From Paulinella micropora (taxonomy: Eukaryota > Cercozoa > Imbricatea > Euglyphida > Paulinellidae), in assembly GCA_019918135.1 (NCBI GenBank), contig WBZZ01003100.1, positions 221,001 to 285,000 on the forward strand: a stretch of 64,000 nucleotides of DNA, written 5' to 3'. Shown here piece after piece: positions 41,101-53,679 of the stretch. Position numbers and translations under genes: made by a program. Each line of letters opens with the position of its first letter. Positions within the stretch are counted from its first letter, which is position 1. The notes beneath the pieces were generated by a model. It was not told the DNA's origin. It made no database searches and saw only the letters and a program-made list of their open reading frames with translations.

Positions 41101-44100
41101 CTTTCGCAAGTCACTGGTCAGTCCTCACGTAGTGGAATATGGGAGGAACAACATCTTGCCTCAAGTTGATCGCTGGTCGATGCTTCAAGACGCGGGAGTC
41201 GTTACTTATGCTCATTGGCCTGACGAGGAAAAGATTCAGGATGCCAGGTTGACCAAAGCGGATCATCGTTCCCCAGATCAGAAGAGGATCATGAGCCAGT
41301 ACAACCTTCTCACTAACAACTTCGATCTGCGCTGCGCTGCACTGCCCCAAAGGTTGTGGACCATGCTTGAACGAGTCAACAACAAGTTTTGAAACCAATG
41401 GATGTATAGTCTTGCTGCGGTCAAGAATGCACAAAAGAAGGCGGCAAAAACTGGAAGTGACGAAGACTTAAACGAAGCTTTTTCCAAGGTCGACTTTTCA
41501 AAGTACGACAACCCCGTATCTAAAAACTTCATCAGAAACATCACGACTGGGGTTCATGACACCCTCCTTGACCAATGTTTCTCAAATATTATGAACAACA
41601 ATTTGACTCCTTCTCAAGCAGCTTCCTGGCTCAGCACCCAGAAGGATATCCTCATGTTGCGGTCGTGTATCGCACATAATTTCGAAGCAACCGACAACGC
41701 TATGGAATGCCTGCGTTCTGTCTTGGGACCGCAATTCACCGAGGAGTGGTTGCTTACCTTCGCCAGGAAAAAGCCCAAGTTTCTGGAAAATTTATCGCAG
41801 ACGAGAAGAAAAGAGTCAAGTTAGAAAGAAAACAAGCACTCCTTGGCAAGCGAAAGCGCCAAGCCGAAGTTTCTGAGGCACCATCCGCCCAGGAGGAGGA
41901 GGAAGATGAGGGCGGCGAACCTAAACTTGACCATGCTTTTTGTCAATCCTTGTACAATAAGCTTGATCATGATATCAAAACGTTCTCCGGCAATATCACT
42001 TTCGACAATGCGAATCTCGAAAAGCACGTATCGCACGTGGCCTTAAAATGTTGGAAAGTCCGTCTAAGGAAGATGAAGATGCTGACGAAGAAAACGATGG
42101 CGATGATCATCAATACGATGTGGTCCTGTGTGTGCCCTCACGTTGTGAAACTGGAAGGTTCTCGCTATGAATTTTCCTACAATGCGGTCGTCAGTGTTTA
42201 TGGTGAACATGCTAACCTCACTGTCTCACCTACCTCGCTTCCTCTGAGCCACACTCTGTACAATGTGCTGGAACCACTGCAACGCGAGTCAAGTGCGCAG
42301 TATTACAACTGTGTCTCACACTTGATGAAATTCAACGGTACTCAGAGCAAGTGCAAAATTGTTTTCCGCTATGCCAACCTGAACGCGCCTTGGGGATGGG
42401 GAATGGCCGACTGGGACAAGGATCGCTGGACCAACATCGAATATGCACATTGACTTCGCCAAGTAGTTGGTACTCAAAAATAAAAATATGTTGTCCTTGT
42501 TTACAATTTTTTTTTTTGGCAGACATCGCTTGCCCGGAGATGGACCCCCGAACCAACAAGCCATGTACCCTTCAGTTTTGTGTTGATGTCCACGTTCCCC
42601 TGGAACAGATTTGGATCGTGCAAGACGCTGCCCACAGGGCCGGATACTACGACACTTTCATCATTAATGCTGTCAACTCCCGCTGGAGGCCTTCTCTTGA
42701 GCATCACACGTACAATAGGGTACCTTCAAAATTTTGAAAAGTTCGAGTAGACCCTACTCCGATATTTTTTTTGTGATGTTTGTTAGAGTATCGCCATCGT
42801 AGTTTGCGCCTACAACGAGAAATACGATGATTTTGGCAATGATACTCGACTCACCGAACGCGATCTACGACCTCTGGCCCAAGTGGTGTTGGTGCGCCTG
42901 ATGACGAACTTGACTCGTTCCTTGAAGATACAATTCCCTCGGATCATCAGTTCTTTGGCAACGTCATAGTCTATCAGCACGATGGGCCAAAGTTAACTAT
43001 TCCTCAGTCAGACGGCCATGGTAACTTCAAGCAAGTGGTTGTTAATCCTTCTTCTGAATCAATCAAGCTTAACCAAGGTAACATTGGTTATTTTGCTTCA
43101 CATCAGATTGCTTTGTTTTCATCATGTCTATTTCTTAATTAATGCATGCTTGTGTTAGCGTTGATTCATTTGCTTGGGGGTAACGTCGACACGAACATGG
43201 TCTTGGATTTATGCTCCGGCAGTGGTTCTTGTGCCATCGCCGCTTTGAGTCAGGGTTATTCTGTTCTTTCTCTCGACCTTGATGTCAAACAGAAGATTGG
43301 GTTTTCTAATCGCGTCTTCAATTTTATTTCCAAGCACAGAAAGATCATCAGGGATTCTGCCAAGCCGACAGCTCACGAAAAGCACCGCTTCCACTCGACG
43401 AAATCCCTTACCAATACAGGACAACAGATGAACTCGCGGAATCCTTCCATTTTTTCGCCAAGGGTGGGGAAGAGTTGGAGGAAGATCAGGTTTGACCCAC
43501 ACGTACTGTGTTGCTGTAGTCTTATTTATCTGTTTGTTTTGTCTTGTACAGAAACGTCAGCAAACTGGGCCAACCGATGAAGAACGCATCGAGGATCTTA
43601 CATCACACTTTCGACAAAAGCTCCAAACTTTGATGACCCTTTACCTCCAGAGTAAATCTCTTCAAAGCGAGATTTCCACTGACACCTCGGCTCTGTAAGG
43701 TCTACCGTGTCTTTAAAGGTTTTTTTCTCGCTGAAACATTTCTTGGTTTGATTGATGCAGGGATGACAAGAAGATGGACATAGCAAAAACTTTGGGTTTG
43801 GGAGAGGCCACTTTTGAGAAGTTGGCTGCTAAGTTTCCTTTACCCTTGGCTAGTGATCCTCAGTCTGCTTCGGTTCCTGCGGGCAGTGATGCATCTGCCG
43901 TGGGCGAGGCTTTAGCCGCAGCTCCGATCAATGAGGCGGAAGCATCGCTGCAGCAGCGTGAGAATGTTTCTGCTTCTTCAACAGTCCGGGTAGGTGAAGA
44001 GCAAGTCTCTGAAACTCCTGCGTCCAGCAGCGTTCTGGCGGCGCTGTTGCGGGGTCGACTGCAAGTGTCTCACCTACTTCACGTAGCGTGATACCAGAAC

Positions 44101-44560
44101 AGCCACAGCAGCAGCAGGATCAGCAACCGCAGGATCAGCAACAGCAGCAGCAGCAGCAGTTGCCTGCTGCCTCAGCAACTGTTGCTCAGCAAAGCGATCA
44201 AGCTCAAGCGGCCAAAGGTAGTTGAATGATTTCTTTTCGCAAGTCTTACCGTCACATTTTGGGCCAGGCACAGGAGTTAGGAAAAAGAAAGCCCAAGCCC
44301 AACTTTCCATGGACAAATTTATGATCCCAGGTGCTAGTTCTGCCGCAGCGGCTGATATGTCTTATGCCGCTCTCAGAAACGACAAGTTGAGGTCTGCTCC
44401 TCTTCTCCGCAGAGACCTGGAGATTCTCCCGCAGGACCTCTCCCATCTTCATCTAACCTCAGTCAGGAAAATGATTACTTGGATGATGCCAAAAACAATA
44501 AGTAGTATTGGATTGTCTATAATTTTGGACAGTCTTGCCTTTTTCCTTTGAGAAGGCTGC
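38172..44560 (+). CDS. Candidate multi-exon gene, ParB-like plus DNA methyltransferase-like
   Basis: Coding-like blocks are separated by short T-rich gaps with plausible GT and AG ends. Blocks lie at about 38172-38395, 38900-39060, 39304-40690, 41030-41394, 41402-42453, 42523-42719, 42787-43077, 43159-43490, 43554-43697 and 43768-44560. Introns that can be placed well are 42720-42786 (67 nt) and 43078-43158 (81 nt). Domains in order are an acidic Ser/Thr-rich segment, a ParB-like region, a helical middle, a methyltransferase-like region and a glutamine-rich tail near 44100-44160. ParB-methyltransferase combinations are known from phages and mobile elements, so this may be a mobile-element or virus-derived gene. 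Some joins carry stops or shifts (for example a TGA at about 42453), so decay or model errors remain. Confidence 0.5.
39304..40697 (+). CDS. Exon block with acidic linker and ParB-like domain
   Basis: This is the longest open block of the gene. The first 200 residues are Ser/Thr/Pro/Glu-rich with nuclear-type basic clusters (LKRKKGKQERGTEKAGNPRKKR). The second half is folded. It contains SRMYRAPEPWQIRPFLKDH, PEPYLVPVKLTEL and YLVIGGKHGVAAVKMYLENYG. The last resembles the DGNHR(V)AA signature of ParB/sulfiredoxin-fold proteins, which bind DNA or hydrolyse nucleotides, but with GGKHG in place of the catalytic or contact residues. The start shown follows an acceptor-like TTCTCAG at 39298-39304. 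It runs into palindrome-bearing noncoding sequence at 40691. Confidence 0.5.
42130..43380 (+). CDS. Methyltransferase-like exon blocks
   Basis: YANLNAPWGWGMADWDKDRW near 42370-42430 has the position and shape of the DPPW/NPPW catalytic motif of adenine methyltransferases, with NAPW in place of NPPW. Downstream, after two introns, MVLDLCSGSGSCAIAALSQG and LSLDLDVKQ form the S-adenosylmethionine-binding loop and following acidic strand. The order catalytic motif first, then binding loop, is that of the beta class. The altered catalytic Pro and broken frames raise doubt that it is active. Confidence 0.5.
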
Positions 44561-46140
44561 GAGTAATTTACTACATGGTAGGTCTCTGTTTTAATTAAAG
44601 TTATTTTGTTATTTAAAGAAAGTTGCTACTTTCTTGATTGTTCGTTGTTTATGTTGATACTTCAGCCGGGTTTGATTTGAATCACCCTTGTATTTACTGG
44701 AGGTAAGTTATCAGGAGTAGAGTCTACTCCGATATTTTTTTGTAAAGACATGCTTGCATCATTGCTGAGATCAATAGTCATAGTTTTTTGCTTGCTGTTC
44801 TTGTACATTTCTGTATCATAACTATCATTAGATATTTCTTACCAACGTTCGCAGTTCTCTTCCGTGTTTGTATTATTTATCAAGTCAAATCATATATATA
44901 TCTCAGCAATTTGAATCGTTTTCGTGACGTTGTCCTCATCAGGGTCCGGCTTCATTGTATCCAAGCGAACATGCAATTTAGTTTTTTCTGTTCAATTCAG
45001 CCAAGCTGTTTTGTACGCAATCTTCTACTTACCGCTTTCGGTCTTACTGAATCGTTTCAGTTACTTGATAATCAATCACAGCATTTCTCAAACTACAAAG
45101 AGCTCTGGACGCCTTTGTTGTCTTTCCATCGCTTAAGTTCTTATCTTCTTTGCAGGATCTCAATCATTGTTTGGCCTCAATTTTCACTTTGAACGCTTGG
45201 GCTACAATTCTTGGACCTCATTCCTAATGATTTGTTCGCAAATAAAAACAATCAGTTTTATTGTACATTCAGGCTGACAGCAATCGGTTTATTTCAACCT
45301 TCATCTCAAAGCTTTTAAGTTTTGTAAGTTTTTGCCAGTTTTGGTTTTATTGATTCAAGGCATGTTGCAACACCTCGAGGACCTGCGACTGAATTTTCTG
45401 ACGTTGTTGCGTATATATTTAACAAGCCTTTTTTGCTTAGTTTTGATTATTCTGGTAGAGGTGCATCCACAGAGGTTGAAGGTCGGAGTAGACTCTACTC
45501 CGACTTTTTTTTTCTGTTGCACTATACACCTGTATGCACTGTCAGGCTCCAACTGCAGAGAAGTAGACACTTCTTGTAAGTATGGTATTGTGATGGTATT
45601 CGATGATTCATCAAGTCTCTGTTTTTCTCTTCTGATTGAATATTCATATATTGCTAACTATTTAAGTCTTGCACAGTCCCATGTTTATGAGTTAATTTTT
45701 TATGACCTAACAATAATGTGTATATATTAAATCATCCGGTGCCTATCATTTTAATATCAAAACCCTCTCTGGAGGTTGCCACCCCCCTTCCACCCCCCCC
45801 CCCTTAAAAAAGCAAATCCCATTCACGAAGTAATTTTTCCGACCTCTTTACGGTTCGGATTGGCCCAAAGAGGCATTTCCGGACTAACAACTTGAAAAAT
45901 GAATAGCCCAAAACAGTTTGCAGGCACTGGTGGCGCTGGACACACACTTTGGACCCGCCCGGATGAGCATTTATGCATAAAAGTCTCACATTCAACTCAG
46001 CCCAAACCGTTTTTTTCTTTTTTTTTTTTGAAAAAAAATTAAAGCTGAAAAGGCAATTTGGGACTTTTATGCATAAAAGTCTCATGTTCAGACTTGACTT
46101 AGACAGCTTTTCATGACATCTGAAAATACATGTTTTTCAG
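44561..46140. other. AT-rich noncoding region
   Basis: No convincing gene was seen. Small plus-strand ORFs around 44788-45192 and 45332-45730 are Leu/Ile/Phe-rich by composition and were not accepted. The region holds two GGAGTAG palindromes and the first copies of the CTTTTATGCATAAAAG family. Confidence 0.45.
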
Positions 46141-47621
46141 ATCCTTAAGCGCGATTACCTTTCCACACTGAGATCTCATTTCAAGACCCTCGCACAACAG
46201 CTGGAGGGCCAGCCACATCGACCTCCACACGAGATCGTTCAAGGCGACCTAAAACTGCGCAAAAGTTCTACAAGTACAGTACCCAAACATTTGTTGAGCA
46301 ATCTTGAAATGAAAAGAAAAATTGGACAGGCGACTTTCTGGGGTTTAGATTCGAGGCCTGGCTGAAAACGTTTGCTCCAGAGCGACTTCACCGCTACTGG
46401 GAAAAGATGGCGTCAGTCGAATATGGTAAAGGGGGTACTCGAAAGTTGGACGAAACACAGGCAAGGCATCTGATCGCAGAAGGGAAACACTTGTTTGCTT
46501 CGTTCTTTGTCTTCATTGTGTTTCAGCAAGGACGATGTTTTACGCACTGGGAGGTTGATCTGTGTCTCGAACTAAAACATCGTGGTCTCAGCAGAGAAGG
46601 GATCGATGTTCTCTCTTCTGCGGGAAGAATTCTACCTTTGCGAAGCTTTGATCTGCACAGAATCAAGTGGCTTGAAACTGTGATGGAAAGAATCAGGTAA
46701 CCAAGGCGTGAACTCACACAAAAAACCATTGAACACTTTGTTGAACACATTTTGGTCACACTGCAAAATTGTTACATTGACAATCTTTGCTTCAAGATCA
46801 GGACATGGAGGTTTTTCAAGGAGTCACCAGACAAAAACTGCATTTTACACTGTTAACGAAAAGTTTTCAGTGAAAGGGGAGGCAATTTCAAACAAAACCG
46901 AACGAGCTTGAAAAAAGCTTGTAGGAACAAACCACACATGAGACTTTTGTGCACAAAAGCTCAAAGTGTGGCAAGTTCATTTTGGAACAGTTACATTTTA
47001 AAGAGTCTCCAGTTCCCTGCAAAAACGTCCAGAAAACCCAACCGAGGTCAAGTAAATTTGTGACTTTTATGCATAATGCTTTTTGCATTCCTTGAACTGG
47101 CTCAGTGAATTAAACTCAGCTGCACTTACCATTTTCAGACATTGAAACAGTAGCTTGAGTGAGAAAAGTTGAATTAACACTAGGTTAAATTAAAACTGAT
47201 CATGATCTCAGTGGAAACGACACTTGTTCCATTTGTACATGTGCACAAAAGTGCTACATTGACATTGCTTAGAACGGCCACACAAGGTTCAGCCGGAATG
47301 TCAATCTCACCCTAGGTCTTTCGTAAATGCAACTTCCTCACTGAAAAAACTTTTAATGCAAAAATTCCGACAGGTCTGGACCATTTGCATTTGACACTTT
47401 TACGCATAAAAATCCCATGTTCGGATAGGCTCGGCTGCCTTTTTTCTGTTTTTCCGTGTTTTCCAATTGGGGTCCACTTTTTACGTCTGAGCCCAAATTC
47501 AGTCACCACTTTTATGCATAAAAGTGCTGACCTGTTTCAGGCACTGGTAGCACCTGCCAAACTTTTTAACCTTTTTTTTTTGCAACAGCTTTCCCTGGCT
47601 ACAGCTTTTATGCATAAAAGT
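45969..47621. repeat. Family of CTTTTATGCATAAAAG palindromes
   Basis: Perfect or near-perfect copies lie at 45969-45984, 46063-46080, 46944-46959 (variant CTTTTGTGCACAAAAG), about 47063-47076 (partial), about 47238-47252 (partial), about 47397-47410, 47508-47525 and 47604-47621. The longest is 20 bp. An isolated copy lies at 29200-29213. The spacing is irregular. They are too long and similar to be chance AT palindromes. They may be terminal inverted repeats of short nonautonomous elements, or binding sites. Confidence 0.85.
46141..46699 (+). CDS. Candidate spliced gene fragment, unknown
   Basis: Three exon-like blocks are visible. The first begins after an acceptor TTTTTCAG at about 46140 (ILKRDYLSTLRSHFKTLAQQL). 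The second is near 46345-46490 (FEAWLKTFAPERLHRYWEKM). The third follows an acceptor GTGTTTCAG at 46527 (GRCFTHWEVDLCLELKHRG, LPLRSFDLHRIKWLETVMERI) and ends at a GTAACC donor near 46697. I recognised no family. It could be the 3' part of the preceding gene or another element. Confidence 0.4.
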
Positions 47622-49440
47622 GTTTTCCGACAGCTAGCATGCCTTTCTACAGATTCCATAAAGGATCCATTTATGTAATTTTTTTTAGTGGTACTACTGC
47701 GCGATCAAGTTTAAGGCCCTATGGGATTAAATCATTTAACTAGTTTAACTAGTTTAATTTAAGCTTCCAAGCTTTTCCCCCATACCCCTTTAAATTTATC
47801 CAAATACAACATTAAAACAGGAAGTATTCTTCAAAACCGGAAATGTAATAAAAATTCATATTAAAATACATTTAATAACAAGGAATCACTTCCACTAGTG
47901 AATTCCCGTAAAACAATAGCGTAATAACGATGTAGTCTAGGTAGTATACCGTGGGTGTTACACTATCTCCTTTCCCACGATCCCCACGGACTCTATCTCC
48001 TTTCCCACTTAACATTCCACCCAACAGGTTACAGAGTTAGTATTTTCTACAGGCTTGTACGATAGTCATATTCACATAAATATTTTGAATAGACAGTAAG
48101 CTAAGGCAGGTCAACAATGCTATTACCGCTTTGAACATGTATATGTAGTGATAGTGTTGGCACTACGCTCCTCTCATGATGTATGTTTGGGTACACTATA
48201 TCCGTCCTGCCTCTGCATGTTGATACTACCTTGATCATTACGCTGACACATATACGCACGCACATATCGCGCATTGATCTACATCTGCAATCTTTTTGAT
48301 TCATATTCTTTTTATACTTATTCACATATCAATTGGTCAATCATCTGTCACGATTCGTTTCGATCGCAACTCCAACCTACCGTTATGATCTGGGCGGGGG
48401 GGGGGGGGGGGCGGAGTTATCCGACTGGAATGAATACCGTACCGGACCGAAACATTAATATTGTATTAAACTTTCTTTAAGTTTTTACTTCACTGAAGTT
48501 TACATTTCTATTTTTAGTTCCGTTACTTCATTTTTCCATTTATTTATCAACTGTCATAATTTGTAGTTGTTACCGCTGTTTTCAACTGCCGTTAACAAAT
48601 CAATTTACTAAGTTTCCCTTTACCGGTTAGCTTTTTAGAAAATGTTAACTAATGCCTTTTCCCCATATCCAAACTTTACTACATTTCCTTAGACCGCTTT
48701 TCCCGGTCCACAGTCATAATTATTAACACACCAGGTAAAGTGCTGCATTTTACTTCATTTTTTCCAGACTGACTTGAACAACTCCAACCGCTACACAACT
48801 CGTGATAGCACTTGAAATATTATCGTCAGTTCTCAGAATTTGCATTGTTTCGAAAGGGACAAGTAGTCTGTCAAGAGAGTGTACGGTAGTAAATAAACTG
48901 GAATTTACCATCCCAGAGTCTTTTGGTACCTACCCTGTTCTCGGAAGTATTTTGAGATCAAATGACAGCAGTGTGCGTATTCATTTGAATGCCAGTTGGT
49001 AATTTCCTCACAGGAGGCTAGTCAAGACTTACATGTGCCTCTCATAGGATTGAGAGGGAAGATGAAGTGTGAGAAGGAAAGTTAAAAGAAAAGTTTTCTG
49101 AACGAAATCGAAAACCAGTTAGAGTAGTCGAAACGTCGTGCAGAGGAGAATCTAACGGGCAGGTCAAAAAGTAGTGAAATGTGAACGGTAATGACTTTGG
49201 CCAGTCGTTAAAGTGCTCAGTCTGATAGACGATACTTCAACGTTACGAGGCTGGTCTCGGAGCGGGGCCCGGAGTTTACAGTAGTCAGACCCGGCCGCCG
49301 GTCGGACCAACACATCCGTGCGGCATAGTCACGGAGTTGCCGCGCCATGATGAATTAGCTATTCTTTTACTAAAAATTGCTCTTCGTCTACCAACCGTTG
49401 CTGGTCCACAGAAGTCTGCACCCATGCGAAGTCCACCTAA
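47622..49440. other. Noncoding AT-rich region
   Basis: I saw no gene. A G17 tract lies at about 48395-48411. A GC-rich segment at 49255-49340 has no assignable feature. Confidence 0.5.
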
Positions 49441-50063
49441 GTGAAGGTAATAACAATCATGATGATGATGATGATAATAATAATAACAATAATAATAATA
49501 GTGCTTCTCTGTCAATGGCTGATGCATTTCTGCACATGCGCCTCCATCGTCTCACCCGTGAGGGGAGTACGAAGAATTGACGATAGGCTGTAATGACACC
49601 CCCGCAAGGGCAGTTCCAACACTTCCAGACGGACCGGTATGTTCAATGAAAATACTGGTCCAGACGGACCGGTATGTTCAATGAAAATACTGGTGGCACC
49701 GACGGGAATCGAACTGGCGACAGGGCCCAGATGGTAGAACTTGACCACTGGGCTATCACGGTGTCAATAATAATAATAATAATAATAATAATAGTGCCTC
49801 TCTGTCAATGGCTGATGCATTTCTGCACATGCGCCTCCATCGTCTCACCCGTGAGGGGAGTACGAAGAATTGACGATAAGCTCTAATGACACCCCCGCAA
49901 GGGCAGTTCCAACACTTCCAGACGGGCCGGTATGTTCAATGAAAATACTGGTCCAGAAATAGACCGGTATGTTCAATGAAAATACTGGTGGCACCGACGG
50001 GAATCGAACTGGCGACAGGGCTCAGATGGTAGAACTTGACCACTGGGCTATCACGGTGTCCAA

Positions 50064-50118
<55 letters not shown>

Positions 50119-50386
50119 GTGCTTCTCTGTCAATGGCTGATGCATTTCTGCACATGCGCCTCCATCGTCTCACCCGTGAGGGGAGTACGAAGAATTGACG
50201 ATAGGCTCTAATGACACCCCCGCAAGGACAGTTCCAACACTTCCAGACGGACCGGTATGTTCAATGAAAACACTGGTCCAGACGGATCGGTATGTTCAAT
50301 GAAAATACTGGTGGCACCGACGGGAATCGAACTGGCGACAGGGCCCAAATGGTAGAACTTGACCACTGGGCTATCACGGTGTCCAA

Positions 50387-50432
<46 letters not shown>

Positions 50433-50670
50433 GTGCTTCTCTGTCAATGGCGGATGCAAATCTGCACATGTGCTTCCGTCGTCTCACCCGCGAGGTGAGC
50501 ACGAAGATTTGACTGATAGCTCTACTGAGACTCCCGCAGGGAAGCTCCAAGTCTTCCAGGCAGACCAAGACCTTCAAAGAAAACATGCTTTGAAAATACT
50601 GGCACCGACGGGAATCGGCATGGCGACCAGATAGTATTGAACTTGACCACTGGGCTATCGCGGTGCCGCA

Positions 50671-50735
<65 letters not shown>

Positions 50736-51011
50736 GTAATAGTGCTTCTCTGTCAATGGCTGATGCATTTCTGCACATGCGCCTCCATCGTCTCACCCGT
50801 GAGGGGAGTACGAAGAATTGACGATAGGTTCTAATGACACCCCCGCAAGGGCAGTTCCAACACTTCCAGACGGACCGGTATGTTCAATGAAAATACTGGT
50901 CCAGACGGACCGGTATGTTCAATGAAAATACTGGTGGCACCGACGGGAATCGAACTGGCGACAGGGCCCAGATGGTAGAACTTGACCACTGGGCTATCAC
51001 GGTGTCCAATA

Positions 51012-51056
<45 letters not shown>

Positions 51057-51324
51057 GTGCTTCTCTGTCAATGGCTGATGCATTTCTGCACATGCGCCTC
51101 CATCGTCTCACCCGTGAGGGGAGTACGAAGAATTGACGATAAGCTCTAATGACACCCCCGCAAGGGCAGTTCCAACACTTCCAGACGGGCCGGTATGTTC
51201 AATGAAAATACTGGTCCAGATGGATCGGTATGTTCAATGAAAATACTGGTGGCACCGACGGGAATCGAACTGGCGACAGGGCCCAGATGGTAGAACTTGA
51301 CCACTGGGCTATCACGGTGTCCAA

Positions 51325-51361
<37 letters not shown>

Positions 51362-51531
51362 TATCTCCTGCCAATTGCTGAGCCAAAAGGCCATGTGCAT
51401 CCAGTCCTCCATTCCATAAGGAAAGTCTCCACACCAATCGGTGGAATAAAGGAAGTGACGGCATAGAACATTACTCTAGGAGCTTTATACCAATCAGCCT
51501 ATTGAAAAGGACCAATGGCCTATGTACTCCC

Positions 51532-51575
<44 letters not shown>

Positions 51576-51843
51576 GTGCTTCTCTGTCAATGGCTGATGC
51601 ATTTCTGCACATGCGCCTCCATCGTCTCACCCGTGAGGGGAGTACGAAGAATTGACGATAAGCTCTAATGACACCCCCGCAAGGGCAGTTCCAACACTTC
51701 CAGACAGGGATCGGTATGTTCAATGAAAATACTGGTCCAGACGGATCGGTATGTTCAATGAAAATACTGGTGGCACCGACGGGAATCGAACTGGCGACAG
51801 GGCCCAGATGGTAGAACTTGACCACTGGGCTATCACGGTGTCC

Positions 51844-51888
<45 letters not shown>
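49441..51888 (-). repeat. Array of tRNA-derived SINEs joined by (AAT)n
   Basis: Units lie at about 49501-49765, 49796-50061, 50118-50383, 50432-50670 (divergent), 50741-51007, 51056-51322 and 51576-51842, all on the minus strand. A second 173-bp family copy is at 51359-51531. On the minus strand each unit starts with a tRNA-like head. An A box (TAGCCCAGTGG) and B box (GTTCGATTC) both match the RNA polymerase III consensus, 31 nt apart, and GACACCG can pair with CGGTGCC as an acceptor stem. The body has two copies of a 42-bp sub-repeat and a unique part ending GAAGCACT, then an (ATT)n tail. The tail of one unit abuts the head of the next. Confidence 0.9.
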
Positions 51889-51889
<1 letters not shown>

Positions 51890-52934
51890 TGCACTAATTT
51901 GCCAAAATCTTCGCAAATCTTTATCTCAAGTGGTTCACTACCTAGAGCGCGTTACGAGGTTGTGAAACCCAAAAATCAGCCCTTCTGGCACAGCTTTTAG
52001 AGCCTTGGAGCATTCTCAGCCATTCATTTTGATGCAGGCTATTCGCTTCGGGTACGTACATTTGCGGGGCTGGGTCCCCCCCCCCCCCCCACCTTCCGCA
52101 GTTGACGGTGTACGTTCAATTGCCGGAGGTAACCGGCATAAACACTTCCGGCACAACTCTTAGAGCCTTGTAGCATTCTCAGCCATTCATTTTGGTGCCG
52201 TCTGATTGTTTCGGGTACGTACAATGCACGGCCTCCCGGGGGGGGGGGGGGGGGACCCCCGCCCCCCCCTCATCCGGCGACAGGGTACGTAAATTGCCGG
52301 AGGCGCCGGGAAGTACTCCCAAAACAAGGAATTTTGGCATTCAGGACACTCCCCTAACGCAAATATTTGCGTGAATTCCAGATAAAAACTACATCAGCAT
52401 CAATATCGAGTCTGGGGCTTGCAACCCTGTCAATATAAGCTCCCAACTCCACCTGGTTCTCGCGAACTATGATTTATTCCGATAGGGGTAGAAATGGGGC
52501 TTAGAAAAACAAGGACTTTTGGCATTCAGGACACTCCCTAACGCAAATATTTGCGTGAATTCCAAAAAACTCTATCAGCATCAATCGAGTCTGGGGCTAG
52601 CCAACTTGTCAATATGAGCTCCCAACTCCTGGTTCCCACAAACCATGATATATTCCGAAAGAGGGTACAGAAATGGGGTGAAAAAAAAAATTGGCATTCA
52701 GGACACTGCCCTAACGCAAATATTTTCGCAAATTCCAGAAAAGCTATATCGGTATCAACATCGAGTCTGGAGCTAGCCACCCTGCAAATATAAGCTCCCA
52801 ACTCCTCGTTCCCACAAACCATGATTTACTCCGACTGGGGTGCAGAAATGCTGGTGGGGTGGACGGGGGGGGGGGGGGGGGGGATTTCCCCTACCCCCTA
52901 ACTCCCCGTTCCCTACTCCCAACACCTTTCAGGG

Positions 52935-52982
<48 letters not shown>

Positions 52983-53300
52983 GGCTTCCTCAGACTATAG
53001 CATCAGATCCAGATCCTGGACATGTGCCTCCATTGGGTCACCGGGGTCAGCCGATCCCAACGCATTGTCAGAACACCAAACAGACATAACAGCAACAGCA
53101 ACAGCAGGGGCAGATGGGGGCTGTGAAGTGCATGAAGAGCTGGATGCGAGGGTGTTAGCTGAAGAGAAGAACTCGGAGACACTACGCTGCGCTCCCGAAC
53201 CCCTCTCTCTAGCCAGGACGTCCACACTGCGCGGACGGCCGCGCCGCGCAACATCAACGTCACTTGGGGGAGAGGGTGGGACAGAAGCTGATGGAACCTC
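51889..53300. repeat. Satellite-like mosaic with CGCAAATATTTGCG palindrome
   Basis: Units contain GTACGTTCAATTGCCGGAGG, then GGCATTCAGGACACTC, then the palindrome (52358-52371, 52542-52555, variant at about 52714), then ATCGAGTCTGGGGCTAGC and CACAAACCATGATTTA. G and C homopolymers occur at 52081-52090, 52239-52255 and 52865-52882. An (AAT)n tract is at 52936-52982. The Gln/Ser-rich ORFs near 53003-53300 were not accepted as genes. Confidence 0.75.
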
Positions 53301-53309
53301 AGTGAGGTC

Positions 53310-53376
<67 letters not shown>

Positions 53377-53645
53377 GTGCTTCTCTGTCAATGGCTGATG
53401 CATTTCTGCACATGCGCCTCCATCGTCTCACCCGTGAGGGGAGTACGAAGAATTGACGATAAGCTCTAATGACACCCCCGCAAGGGCAGTTCCAACACTT
53501 CCAGACGGGCCGGTATGTTCAATGAAAATACTGGTCCAGAAATAGACCGGTATGTTCAATGAAAATACTGGTGGCACCGACGGGAATCGAACTGGCGACA
53601 GGGCCCAGATGGTAGAACTTGACCACTGGGCTATCACGGTGTCCA

Positions 53646-53679
<34 letters not shown>

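Larger units (their letters stand above)
38126..45500. repeat. Family of 17-bp palindromes GGAGTAG NNN CTACTCC in noncoding DNA
   Basis: Copies occur at 38126-38142, 38773-38789, 39131-39147, 40691-40722 (compound), 40750-40766, 40851-40866 (half-degenerate), 40937-40953, 42744-42760, 44714-44730 and 45484-45500. The 3-nt centres are ACC, GGT, ACT or AGT. Arms often extend to GTCGGAGTAG...CTACTCCGAC, and a T-run usually follows. All lie outside the coding blocks, and those that can be placed (for example 42744) sit inside short introns. The function is unknown. They may be part of introner-like insertions or RNA hairpins. Confidence 0.9.

Noticed and set aside
49180..49330. Possible second tRNA-like sequence
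   Set aside because: Box-like matches are weak and no cloverleaf could be drawn by eye.
49694..49765. Functional tRNA gene
   Set aside because: A and B boxes are perfect, but the T-arm stem is imperfect, the unit is repeated and it is fused to a SINE body. It is a tRNA-derived SINE head.
53003..53431. Possible Gln/Ser-rich protein near 53.0-53.3 kb
   Set aside because: Short, repeat-flanked, merges into (AAT)n, and no domain is recognisable.
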